NCBI GenBank assembly: GCA_964517765.1
Contig: CAZFEN010000003.1
Span: forward strand, 1 to 64,000
Source of the DNA: Hydromicrobium sp964517765
GTDB lineage: Bacteria; Actinomycetota; Humimicrobiia; Humimicrobiales; Humimicrobiaceae
Reading direction: 5' to 3'
DNA length: 64,000 nucleotides
The notes under the pieces were generated by a model that was given only the letters and a program-made list of their open reading frames with translations, had not been told where the DNA came from and ran no database searches. A program made the translations under genes and the position numbers. Shown here in pieces: positions 35,042 to 43,416 of the stretch (positions within the stretch are counted from its first letter, which is position 1; each line of letters starts with the position of its first letter).

Positions 35042-37780
35042 CTAAATATACCAATTTTTGCCCGTTTTTATGTCCACTTTGAGTTTCACATTCAAATTCA
35101 CACAATTTTCCATTGATTCAATGACCATTTGCTTTACTTTATCAAGATCTTTCTCTTTTAATTCCAGTACCAGTTCATCATGTACATGAAGTATGATATT
35201 GCTGTCTATTCCGGTCGCCTTAAGTCCGTTAAAAAGCAAAACAGTGGATAATTTCATTATGTCGGCAGCACTCCCCTGTATGGGAGTATTTATTGCAAAT
35301 CTTTCCCCAAGACTCCTAACGCGGACATTAGTGCTTCCGAGTTCCCTCAAATATCTCTTTCTTCCAAAAATAGTGGTTGAGTAACCCTTTTTATACGCAT
35401 CGTCTATTAAAAATTTCAAATATTTTTTTACTCCCGAATAACGGTTAAAATATTTTTGAATGTACTCTCTTGCTTCTTCCTCCGATATCGAAAGCCTGCT
35501 CATAAGACCATATTCTGTCATACCGTATATTATTCCGAAATTTATAGTTTTTGCTTTTCTTCTCAGATTCTCATCGACTTTATCATAACTTACCCCGAAT
35601 ATCTCCGAAGCTGTATGCGTGTGAATATCTTCCTCCTGCCTAAATGAATCTATAAGATTTTTATCTTCGGAAAGGTGAGCAAGTACCCTTAACTCTATCT
35701 GGGAATAATCCGATGCGAGTATCAGATCATAACCTTTCCCGGGTATAAAAGCTTTTCTTATCTGTTTCCCGTAATCTGTCCTTACCGGGATATTCTGAAG
35801 ATTGGGATCACTGCTGCTTATCCTTCCGGTAGATGTTCCCAGCTGGTGGTATGTTGTATGAACCCGAGAGTCCCCGGGATCGATCAGGCAGGGTAAGACA
35901 TCTATATAAGTATTTTTTAATTTGGTTTTTTCTCTAAAGTCCAGTATTTTCTCTATTACCGGAGAACTATCATAAATAGCCTTAAGTGTCCCTGCATCCG
36001 TGGATAATCCTGTTTTGGTTTTTTTCATGGCAGGAAGCTTCATCTTTTTATAGAGGACTTCGGATAATTGCTGGGAAGAATTTATATTAAACTCGCCACC
36101 ACAAATTTTATGAATTTCTTTCCTGAGCCCCTCTATGTCCTTTTCATATTCCTTGATCAAACCATTCAGATATTTTTTATCTATGTTGACGCCCTTATAT
36201 TCTATTTCGGCAAGCACCTTTATGAGAGGTTCTTCTATCTGCCAGTATAGTTTTTCCATATCCTCTTTCTTTAATTCTTCCAGAAATCTTTTCCCCAAAT
36301 TTTCATAAAGGCCCAGCTTTTTTAAGATTACATCTAATTTTTCCTTATCCATTTTTGTTTTCTGCTTATCATCCTCATACAGATCCAGTTTTAATTGCTT
36401 TTTCGTCTCTGTTTTTTTAAATCCTGTACTGCCATCATCTTTGAACTCAATATCTTTTATTTCTATATTCAGGAGATCTTTAATTATCTCATCCAGAGTA
36501 ACGGTAGACTTAACAGGATTTAATATCAGGTATAGTATTTTGTAATCTATAAACTTACCATTTAAAATAATGCCGTAGCTTTTCAGGATTTTATATATTC
36601 TTTTAAAATCGAAACCGGTTTTTTTTATTTTTTTATTTTCCAGTACTTTTTTTAAATCCTCTTTTAACTCTTCCCTTACAAGGTCGCCTGTTTTAATTAA
36701 AAATGCATCGCCTTGCCCGTAATGTAAAATAATACCCTCGAATATATCTTCGGGGCACCATTCAGCTATATACATACTTTCAGCTGCATTTTTACTCAAG
36801 CCTCCAGGATTTAAATTCAGAGTTAAATGTTTAAAAACCGTTTTATCGATTGCTCTTCTGTCTGCAGGGATTCCTTCTTTGAAATCGATCTTATCTTTAA
36901 GACTTGTGAGTTTCTTTTCCAGAGATTTAAACTCAAGACTTTCGAATAACTGTTTGACTCTATCAAAACTGACATCTTTAAAACTGCTGTCAACAATATT
37001 TTCAATATTTAAGTCACCGGGCATCTTTAGTTGAGTAAGTTCTTTGCTTAATACGGCAATATCTTTATTTTTTACAAGCATTTCTTTTAGTCTCGGATTT
37101 GCTATTTTATCGATATTTGAATAAATCTCTTCGACAGAACCATATTCCCTTACCAGTGATCTGGCTGTTTTTGGTCCAATTCCCGGAATACCGGGTATAT
37201 TATCGGAACTATCTCCCATCAGGGCAAGCAGATCTTTTACATTTTCCGGTTTGACACCAAGTTTTTCCTCTACTTTAAACCTATCCATCAATACGGTATC
37301 CGTAATACCCTGTTTAATGGCCATTACTCTTACATTACCGGAAACCAGTTGCAGTATATCTTTGTCACCAGTCAATATGATTACTTCATCGAATTGATTT
37401 TTGATTTTATCCGTTATATCCGCGAGTATGTCATCTGCCTCAAATCCTTCTTTTTCCAGATAAACAATATTGAATGCATCCAGGACCTCTTTTATCAGGG
37501 GAAATTGTTCGGACAACTCAGTGGGCATTTTTTTTCTTTTTATTTTATACTGATCGAACATCCTGTGCCTGAACGTGGGGACCTTACTGTCAAAAGCGCA
37601 TATTATAGTATCCGGATATTGATCCTCTATGAGTCTTAACAACATATTGGTAAAACCAAGAACAGCATTGGTAGCGGTACCCGATGAAGTGGATATATTT
37701 TCGGGTATAGCATAGAATGCCCTGTATGCAATATTATTCCCATCTATAAGGATAATTTTACTGTTCTTTTTACTTTTCAA
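35042..37780 (-). CDS. polA: DNA polymerase I
   Basis: 912 residues from a TTG start preceded by AGGTAG. The N-terminal 5'-nuclease (about 1-300) has LIDGNNIAYRAFYA, GDKDILQLV and the HhH GIPGIGPKTARSLV. The middle 3'-5' exonuclease-like domain lacks the DxE motif (SMYIAEWCPEDIFEG takes its place), so proofreading is probably absent, as in Taq and Bacillus enzymes. The polymerase domain holds DYSQIELRVLAH, RKAKTINFGIIYGM and HVHDELVLEL. It acts in Okazaki fragment and repair synthesis and heads the polA-rpsA-coaE-uvrBAC block. Confidence 0.96.
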   Translation of the reverse strand: MKSKKNSKIILIDGNNIAYRAFYAIPENISTSSGTATNAVLGFTNMLLRLIEDQYPDTIICAFDSKVPTFRHRMFDQYKIKRKKMPTELSEQFPLIKEVLDAFNIVYLEKEGFEADDILADITDKIKNQFDEVIILTGDKDILQLVSGNVRVMAIKQGITDTVLMDRFKVEEKLGVKPENVKDLLALMGDSSDNIPGIPGIGPKTARSLVREYGSVEEIYSNIDKIANPRLKEMLVKNKDIAVLSKELTQLKMPGDLNIENIVDSSFKDVSFDRVKQLFESLEFKSLEKKLTSLKDKIDFKEGIPADRRAIDKTVFKHLTLNLNPGGLSKNAAESMYIAEWCPEDIFEGIILHYGQGDAFLIKTGDLVREELKEDLKKVLENKKIKKTGFDFKRIYKILKSYGIILNGKFIDYKILYLILNPVKSTVTLDEIIKDLLNIEIKDIEFKDDGSTGFKKTETKKQLKLDLYEDDKQKTKMDKEKLDVILKKLGLYENLGKRFLEELKKEDMEKLYWQIEEPLIKVLAEIEYKGVNIDKKYLNGLIKEYEKDIEGLRKEIHKICGGEFNINSSQQLSEVLYKKMKLPAMKKTKTGLSTDAGTLKAIYDSSPVIEKILDFREKTKLKNTYIDVLPCLIDPGDSRVHTTYHQLGTSTGRISSSDPNLQNIPVRTDYGKQIRKAFIPGKGYDLILASDYSQIELRVLAHLSEDKNLIDSFRQEEDIHTHTASEIFGVSYDKVDENLRRKAKTINFGIIYGMTEYGLMSRLSISEEEAREYIQKYFNRYSGVKKYLKFLIDDAYKKGYSTTIFGRKRYLRELGSTNVRVRSLGERFAINTPIQGSAADIMKLSTVLLFNGLKATGIDSNIILHVHDELVLELKEKDLDKVKQMVIESMENCVNLNVKLKVDIKTGKNWYI

Positions 37781-38175
37781 TTAAAATCTACCTGACTTTT
37801 AAAAAATATTTATTAATTAAATCTTTTGAACTTTTTTATTATAAAAATCTGATATTCTGAAAAATAATAAAATTTCGTCTGATATTAATGTGTTTTAATA
37901 TTATATCATTTAAGAAAAATAATTTTGTTAGGATAATGCGCCTGGCAGAAACATAAAAAAAGCGTCATCAAATTTCATAGAAATTTAATAACGCTTCGTG
38001 AGTAAAACTATAATAAATTATTATACAATTGTCAATGTTAATATCCTGCAATATCTTACAATAGCCGATAAGGGATCCTCTGCGTTATATCCAGGCCAGT
38101 GGCCCGGTGTATAATTTTTATTTATTTCTAATACCATGAAGGAGATGCAAGCAGACTGGTAATTTACAGCAATTC
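37781..38175. other. AT-rich intergenic region upstream of polA
   Basis: No gene is seen. A TATAAT (minus strand, 37905-37900) could belong to a polA promoter, though no convincing -35 box was found. The stretch also contains the terminator at 37955-37995. Two small frames crossing the adjoining tRNA are not credible genes. Confidence 0.6.
37955..37995 (-). terminator. Intrinsic terminator for the his-pfkA transcript
   Basis: In minus-strand RNA the arms 37995-37980 and 37976-37961 pair over 16 positions with two G-U wobbles and a 3-nt loop, followed directly by a run of U (37960-37955). In plus-strand RNA the same two positions would be mismatches, so the structure is built for the minus strand. 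It lies 319 nt past the pfkA stop. Confidence 0.8.
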
Positions 38176-38204
38176 TTGATAATAATCCGGATAAATTGTA
38201 TTAT
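38176..38204 (+). promoter_or_regulatory. Promoter for tRNA-Leu(CAA)
   Basis: TTGATA (38176-38181), 17-nt spacer, TATTAT (38199-38204). Each box is 5 of 6 to consensus. The expected start is within about 2 nt of the mature tRNA 5' end. Confidence 0.75.
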
Positions 38205-38212
38205 TTTAGAGC

Positions 38213-38301
38213 GCCGAAGTGGCGGAACTGGCAGACGCGCTGGACTCAAAATCCAGTGGACCGCGAGGTTCGTGTCGGTTCGACCCCGACCTTCGGCACC
38301 A
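38213..38301 (+). tRNA. tRNA-Leu (anticodon CAA), CCA encoded
   Basis: A class II tRNA. The acceptor GCCGAAG pairs with CTTCGGC, then A and an encoded CCA (38299-38301). The anticodon loop CTCAAAA gives CAA. The long variable arm TGGACCGCGAGGTTCGT is typical of leucine tRNAs. It is the only plus-strand gene between dinB and 56 kb. Confidence 0.96.
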
Positions 38302-38313
38302 TAACAATCTTTT

Positions 38314-39288
38314 TCATAGAGCAAGTATATGAGCAAGTTTATATAATTCCTTGTCTATACCTTTTTTTATCTCAAAAATATCTTCGAATTTAGATGTTTC
38401 TATTTTCATACTTTTAATACCGACCATACAGTCACTCTCACCTTCCAGTAAGAGGTCTACTGCTTTTTTGCCAAATTCCGCTGCAAGTATCCTATCCAGA
38501 GCAGAAGGAGAACCTCCCCTCTGTATATGGCCAAGTACCGATACTCTGACTTCATGACCTACTAGTAATTTTATAGAGGAAGCGACATCACCTGCACTGC
38601 ATACTCCCTCGGATACTATTATCAGCGTATGCCTCTTACCTTCTCTATGGTTTTTTATATCTTTTGCAATCTTGACCAGGTCGACTTTTATTTCAGGAAT
38701 TAGTATGTAATCGGCTCCACATGCAATCCCTGTATTGACTGCTATTATTCCCGATTCTCTTCCCATAACCTCTACTACGAATATTCTTTCATGAGAAGAT
38801 GCGGTATCTCTGATTTTAGAGATTATACCGATTATTACATTAAGTGCCGTATCAAAACCTATGCTATTGTCGGTCCCTGCAATATCGTTATCTATTGTAG
38901 CAGGAATTCCAACCACCTGGACTCCCTGTCCGTGGAGATCATGGGCTCCTTTGAAAGATCCGTCTCCGCCAACAACAATCAGCCCTTCTATTTTGTTTTT
39001 TTTCAAATTGGCTATAGCCTTTTCCTGCCCTTCTCTGCATTTGAATTCTTCCGACCTTGCAGAATAAAGGAAAGTGCCGCCTCTATCTATGATTCCTCCT
39101 ACCGAATTTAGATCCAGTACCGCAAAATCGTTAGCAATCAGTCCCTTATATCCTTCGTAAAATCCATAAACATCCAGCTTGCAATATATCGCATATCTGG
39201 TAACCGTTCTTATAACAGCATTCATCCCGCTTGCATCTCCACCACTTGTTAAAAGTGCGATTCTTCTTTTTTCACCCACAGCGTTCAC
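38314..39288 (-). CDS. pfkA: ATP-dependent 6-phosphofructokinase
   Basis: 324 residues. LLTSGGDASGMNAVIR binds ATP, VVGGDGSFKGAHDL has the glycine of ATP-type enzymes, PATIDNDIAGTDNSIGFDTA carries the catalytic TIDND aspartate, and EVMGRESG and LGHIQRGGSPSALDR bind fructose 6-phosphate and effector. It commits sugar to glycolysis. It begins 4 nt after hisIE, so it is translated from the histidine operon message. This is an odd partner unless it also has a separate promoter. Confidence 0.95.
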   Translation of the reverse strand: MNAVGEKRRIALLTSGGDASGMNAVIRTVTRYAIYCKLDVYGFYEGYKGLIANDFAVLDLNSVGGIIDRGGTFLYSARSEEFKCREGQEKAIANLKKNKIEGLIVVGGDGSFKGAHDLHGQGVQVVGIPATIDNDIAGTDNSIGFDTALNVIIGIISKIRDTASSHERIFVVEVMGRESGIIAVNTGIACGADYILIPEIKVDLVKIAKDIKNHREGKRHTLIIVSEGVCSAGDVASSIKLLVGHEVRVSVLGHIQRGGSPSALDRILAAEFGKKAVDLLLEGESDCMVGIKSMKIETSKFEDIFEIKKGIDKELYKLAHILAL

Positions 39289-39292
39289 TCCT

Positions 39293-39949
39293 TTACTTTC
39301 TTCTGCTTTTTAATTCGCCAAATACTTCTTCGAGGGTAATCTTTTTTTCAACCATCAGTACCAGTAAATGATAGATCATATCAGATATTTCGTTTATCAT
39401 ATCCTTCTTGCCCTGGTGTTTCGAAGACAGAACAACTTCCATGCTTTCTTCTCCGAATTTCTTTATTATTTCATCCAGTCCTTTTTTATGAAGCGAATAT
39501 GTATATGAATCCGAAATTTTATTTCTTATTCTTCCTTCTATAACGCTATATAACTCGTCCAGTATATTCTCTTTTGAGCTTTCCTTGAAATATCTATCAA
39601 AATCCAGATCCTTCTCGATATCTTTAAGTTTTCTGTAAAAGCAGCTTTTATTTCCTGTATGGCAGGCATTTCCTACCTGTTCCACACTGACAAGCAGAGA
39701 ATTTCCATAACAATCATATTTTATACTTTTTATTTTCTGTATGTTCCCGGATGATTCGCCTTTTTTCCACAAGCTTCTTCTGGTTCTGCTCCAGAACCAT
39801 GTAAATCCGGTATCCAGACTTTTTGCCAGGGATTGCCTGCTCATATATGCAAGCATAAGAACCTCACCTGTCTTATGATCCTGAATAATGGCCGGGACCA
39901 GACCAATTTTATCGTTATTTTCTTTGCCGGTTTTATTATTTTTTTTCAT
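39293..39949 (-). CDS. hisIE: Bifunctional phosphoribosyl-AMP cyclohydrolase / phosphoribosyl-ATP pyrophosphatase
   Basis: 218 residues. The HisI domain (about 14-115) has AYMSRQSLAKSLDTGFTWFWSRTR and zinc cysteines in DCYGN and GNACHTGNKSCF. The HisE domain (about 128-215) has the metal-binding helix pair EESMEVVLSSKHQ and EISDMIYHLLVLM. It carries out steps two and three of histidine synthesis. It is last of the his genes, 37 nt after hisF. Confidence 0.94.
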   Translation of the reverse strand: MKKNNKTGKENNDKIGLVPAIIQDHKTGEVLMLAYMSRQSLAKSLDTGFTWFWSRTRRSLWKKGESSGNIQKIKSIKYDCYGNSLLVSVEQVGNACHTGNKSCFYRKLKDIEKDLDFDRYFKESSKENILDELYSVIEGRIRNKISDSYTYSLHKKGLDEIIKKFGEESMEVVLSSKHQGKKDMINEISDMIYHLLVLMVEKKITLEEVFGELKSRRK

Positions 39950-39986
39950 AATATCAATTCATCCATTTATTTTAATATTTTTTTAT

Positions 39987-40745
39987 TTAAAGCCTTACAT
40001 TTATCCCTTCGGATTTTAAATATTCCTTTGCTTCCCTTATCGTATTCTGTAGATAGTGAAAAATAGATGCAACAAGAACTGCATCGGCACCGGCATATTT
40101 TATTACATCTTTTAAGTGTTCCAGTTTCCCTGCACCGCCCGAAGCTATAACAGGAATATTTACTATAGAAGTTACCCCTCCTGTAAGTTCGATATCATAA
40201 CCATCCTTTGTTCCATCCCTGTCCATGCTTGTAAGAAGAATCTCACCGGCACCCAGTTCTTCTGCTTTTTTTGCCCATTCGAATACATTCATACCTGTAG
40301 GGGTCCTCCCTCCATTTATATATACTTCCCAGAAATTTTTACCTCTCTTCTTTGCATCTATTGCGATCACTATGCACTGACTTCCAAAGATCCCGGATGC
40401 CCTGCTTATCAGAGAGGGGTCTTCGACTGCGGCAGTATTTATAGAGATCTTATCCGCACCTTTTTTTAATATCTCGCGTATATGCTCTATCTTGCTTATA
40501 CCTCCTCCTATAGTATATGGTATAAACACTTTTTTAGCAGTTTTACTGGCAAGATCGACTACTGTTCCTCTTTTTTCATGAGAAGCAGTTATATCCAGAA
40601 ACACTATTTCATCAGCGCCTTCTCTATCATAAAAAGCTGCAAGTTCCACAGGATCACCTGCATCTTTTATGTCTATAAAATGAATCCCTTTTACAACCCT
40701 GCCCTTGTCTACATCCAGACATGGGATTATTCTTTTAGTTATCAT
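39987..40745 (-). CDS. hisF: Imidazole glycerol phosphate synthase, cyclase subunit
   Basis: 252 residues from the ATG at 40745, where GGAG sits 9 nt upstream; the frame is open five codons further. The barrel begins ITKRIIPCLDVDKGRVVKG, with the catalytic aspartates D11-like (CLDVDKG) and in LLTSMDRDGTKDGYD. It forms the IGP synthase complex with HisH and closes the imidazole ring. Its start overlaps the end of hisA by 11 nt. Confidence 0.95.
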   Translation of the reverse strand: MITKRIIPCLDVDKGRVVKGIHFIDIKDAGDPVELAAFYDREGADEIVFLDITASHEKRGTVVDLASKTAKKVFIPYTIGGGISKIEHIREILKKGADKISINTAAVEDPSLISRASGIFGSQCIVIAIDAKKRGKNFWEVYINGGRTPTGMNVFEWAKKAEELGAGEILLTSMDRDGTKDGYDIELTGGVTSIVNIPVIASGGAGKLEHLKDVIKYAGADAVLVASIFHYLQNTIREAKEYLKSEGINVRL

Positions 40746-41481
40746 CTTTTTGAGCTCCAATCCTTATTGCTTCCCTTAAATTGATTTTATTTTCCCCTTC
40801 ATATAATGCTTTTCCTATTATCACACCGGCAATACCCATGTTCTCGATTTCCTTTAGATTGATGATATCCTCGATCCTGCCTATACCTCCGGCAATTATA
40901 AATTTCATTCCGGAACTTTTTAAAATTTTTTTAATAAATTTTAGATTAACTCCCTCCAGCGTCCCGTCTCTTGATATATCGGTAACAATAACCTCGTTTG
41001 CACCTGACCGTTCCACTTTTTTTATTGATTCAAAAATACTATTTGCCGATTCTTTCTGCCAGCCGTTTTTAAATACCATCCCGTTTATACCATAATCAAG
41101 ACTAATTATAACCTTATTTTTATAACCGGAGACGCATTTTTTAAGGAAATCCATATCTTCTATGGCTCTGGTTCCCAGTATGACCTTATCTATACCATCA
41201 TCAAGAACATCTCGTATTGTCTCATAATCCCTTATTCCACCGCCATATTGTATTTTTATATCTATTTTTTGTTTTATTTTAAGTGCAGCGTTTAGATTCT
41301 GATGCTTTCCGGTCCGTGCGCCATCCAGATCGATTACATGCAGCCATTCAGCACCTTCCTGCTTCCATTTTTCGGCAGCTTTCACCGGATCATCAAAATA
41401 TTTCTTCAGTGTTCCGAAACTGCCCCCTGTCAGTCTCACACATGCACCATTTATTAGATCTATTGCAGGTATTATGGTCAC
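40735..41481 (-). CDS. hisA: Phosphoribosylformimino-5-aminoimidazole carboxamide ribotide isomerase
   Basis: 248 residues from the GTG at 41481, which shares a GTGA overlap with the hisH stop and has an AGGGAAGGA ribosome site; the frame stays open nine codons upstream. It has IIPAIDLINGACVRLTGG at the N-terminus, GGGIRDYETI and TDISRDGTLEG with the two catalytic aspartates. It supplies the substrate for HisHF. Confidence 0.95.
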   Translation of the reverse strand: MTIIPAIDLINGACVRLTGGSFGTLKKYFDDPVKAAEKWKQEGAEWLHVIDLDGARTGKHQNLNAALKIKQKIDIKIQYGGGIRDYETIRDVLDDGIDKVILGTRAIEDMDFLKKCVSGYKNKVIISLDYGINGMVFKNGWQKESANSIFESIKKVERSGANEVIVTDISRDGTLEGVNLKFIKKILKSSGMKFIIAGGIGRIEDIINLKEIENMGIAGVIIGKALYEGENKINLREAIRIGAQKDDN

Positions 41482-42098
41482 GATCTTCCTTCCCTTGCCA
41501 TGGTCCAAAAGTTTTCCAGGACCTTTAAACCATCCATACTGCTTTTTTCCGGATGAAATTGGAATCCGTAAATATTTTCATATTCGATACTTGCCGTTAT
41601 TTTCATTCCGTAATCAGCCGTACTGCTTATAATGCTTTTATTTTGCGGAATCACATGATAGGAATGAACAAAATAAAAATTTTTTTCCTCCTCTATTCCG
41701 TAAAATATTTTACTTTCTTTTTTTAATATATTTAATTGGTTCCATCCTATATGCGGTACTTTAACGACAGAAGGTATCTTTTCGACAGAACCTTCCAATA
41801 TGCCAAGTCCTGTGTTTCTGCCATTTTCCAGGCTATATTCAAACAGCAGCTGCATCCCGAGGCATATTCCCAGAAAGATTTTCTTCCGTATATTATCTTT
41901 TAAGGTTTCTATAATGCCCAATTTCTCAAGATTTTTATATGCATCCCTGTACGCACCCACACCTGGAAGTATCAATGCTCCGGCATTGTTTATGTCTTTT
42001 ATATTGCTCGTCACCTTTATATCGGCACCAACTTTTTTAAAAGCATTTTCCACGCTGCTGATATTTCCCATATTGTAATTTATGATTGCGATATACAT
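41478..42098 (-). CDS. hisH: Imidazole glycerol phosphate synthase, glutaminase subunit
   Basis: 206 residues. A class I glutamine amidotransferase with the nucleophile in GICLGMQLLFE and the His-Glu pair in GFQFHPEKSS, preceded by GVGAYRDAYKNLEK. It makes ammonia from glutamine for HisF. The stop overlaps the hisA GTG start. An 81-nt spacer separates it from hisB. Confidence 0.95.
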   Translation of the reverse strand: MYIAIINYNMGNISSVENAFKKVGADIKVTSNIKDINNAGALILPGVGAYRDAYKNLEKLGIIETLKDNIRKKIFLGICLGMQLLFEYSLENGRNTGLGILEGSVEKIPSVVKVPHIGWNQLNILKKESKIFYGIEEEKNFYFVHSYHVIPQNKSIISSTADYGMKITASIEYENIYGFQFHPEKSSMDGLKVLENFWTMAREGRS

Positions 42099-42179
42099 TT
42101 TTACTCCATTGCGTCACAAACCGCTACTTTATTTCTTGATTTATAAATAAGTACTGATTTTCCGAACCGATATCTGCTC

Positions 42180-42764
42180 TTATATTATACCTTTGGTCGA
42201 AGGTACGGTATCTGTACCCGATAATCTGGTCGCATCATACAGCGCTATACCAAAAGCCTTGAAGATTGCTTCTACTATATGATGGGAGTTCAATCCGGTG
42301 TTTTTATTTATGTGAAGATTAATAAAGCTATTGCTGGTAAGAGCCCTGAAAAACTCTTCTACCATAATAGTTTCCATCCCATCAATTTTTTCATAATCCA
42401 TATCCACATTGTATTTAAGATAAGCTCTTCCGCCTGTATCGATAGATATTGCTATTTCCGTTTCATCCATAGGTAATAAAATGTATCCGAATCTTTTTAT
42501 CCCGCTTTTATTTTTTAAGCAGTCAAAAATAGCTTTGCCCAGGCAAATACCCACATCCTCTATCAGATGATGACTGCCCACCTTCAAATCACCTGAGGCC
42601 CTGAGTTTCATATCAAACTTGCCATGTCTTATAAAACTTTCCAGTATATGATTAAAAAAAGGTATAGAAGTCTCGATATCAGATTTCCCGCTGCCATCCA
42701 GGTCAAATTCAAGCTTAATATCGGTTTCTTTTGTCTTTCTGATTATTTTTGTTTTTCTTTCCAT
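42180..42764 (-). CDS. hisB: Imidazoleglycerol-phosphate dehydratase
   Basis: 194 residues, the monofunctional form without a phosphatase domain. Manganese-binding motifs are seen in GSHHLIEDVGI and in GLNSHHIVEAIFKA, plus PFFNHILESFIRHG. It dehydrates IGP to imidazole acetol phosphate. It follows hisG by 4 nt. The next enzymes of the pathway, HisC and HisD, are not encoded in the window. Confidence 0.95.
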   Translation of the reverse strand: MERKTKIIRKTKETDIKLEFDLDGSGKSDIETSIPFFNHILESFIRHGKFDMKLRASGDLKVGSHHLIEDVGICLGKAIFDCLKNKSGIKRFGYILLPMDETEIAISIDTGGRAYLKYNVDMDYEKIDGMETIMVEEFFRALTSNSFINLHINKNTGLNSHHIVEAIFKAFGIALYDATRLSGTDTVPSTKGII

Positions 42765-42768
42765 TATT

Positions 42769-43416
42769 TCATTTTATTACATTTTTAATTTTATTCATAA
42801 ATTTACTTATTAAATCATATTTGACCCTGTAACTCGTAATATTTGCAATCAGTCTTGTAGTTGAAACAATAACTTCTTCCATTTCCATTAAATCATTCTC
42901 CTCCAGAGTTTTACCCGAAGCTGTAATATCCAGTATCTCATCGGCAATTCCTAAGGCAGGCGCCAGTTCTACCGAACCATAAAGTTTGATTATTTCTACC
43001 TGCATTCCCTTGCTGTCAAAATATTTTTTTGTAATATTGGGGTAGCTTGTTGCAACTCTTATAGAGCCAAAATGTCTGTACTTCTCTTTTACTTTTTCCA
43101 GGTTGTCCTTTAGAGTAGCGAGGACTATCCTGCATTCTCCATTTTTCAGGTCAAGTAATTCATACACTTTGCTTTCTTTTTCCATCAGCATATCCTTACC
43201 CGAAAAGCCTATATCGCATGCGCCGTGTTCCACATAAACCGGAACATCCATGGGACGCGATATTATATATTGTATTGCATCCTCTCCGGAATATACGGAA
43301 AGCTTTCTGTTATTTTCCATCAGGGATTTTACTTCAAATCCCGCTCTGCTTAATATATCCAAACACTTATCAAATAAATAGCCTTTTGGGATTGCAATCT
43401 TAAATCCTTTTTTCAT
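42769..43416 (-). CDS. hisG: ATP phosphoribosyltransferase, short-form catalytic subunit
   Basis: 215 residues, matching the short HisG that lacks the C-terminal regulatory ACT-like domain and needs HisZ. It has IAIPKGYLFDK at the start, SRPMDVPVYVEHGACDIGFSGKD and LDITASGKTLEENDL for PRPP binding. It catalyses the first step of histidine synthesis. Its start lies 17 nt inside the end of hisZ, which supports a joint complex. Confidence 0.94.
   Translation of the reverse strand: MKKGFKIAIPKGYLFDKCLDILSRAGFEVKSLMENNRKLSVYSGEDAIQYIISRPMDVPVYVEHGACDIGFSGKDMLMEKESKVYELLDLKNGECRIVLATLKDNLEKVKEKYRHFGSIRVATSYPNITKKYFDSKGMQVEIIKLYGSVELAPALGIADEILDITASGKTLEENDLMEMEEVIVSTTRLIANITSYRVKYDLISKFMNKIKNVIK

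Noticed and set aside
38118..38393. Two small open frames on opposite strands around 38.2 kb
   Set aside because: Both run across the tRNA-Leu gene. Their translated sequence is the tRNA read as protein.
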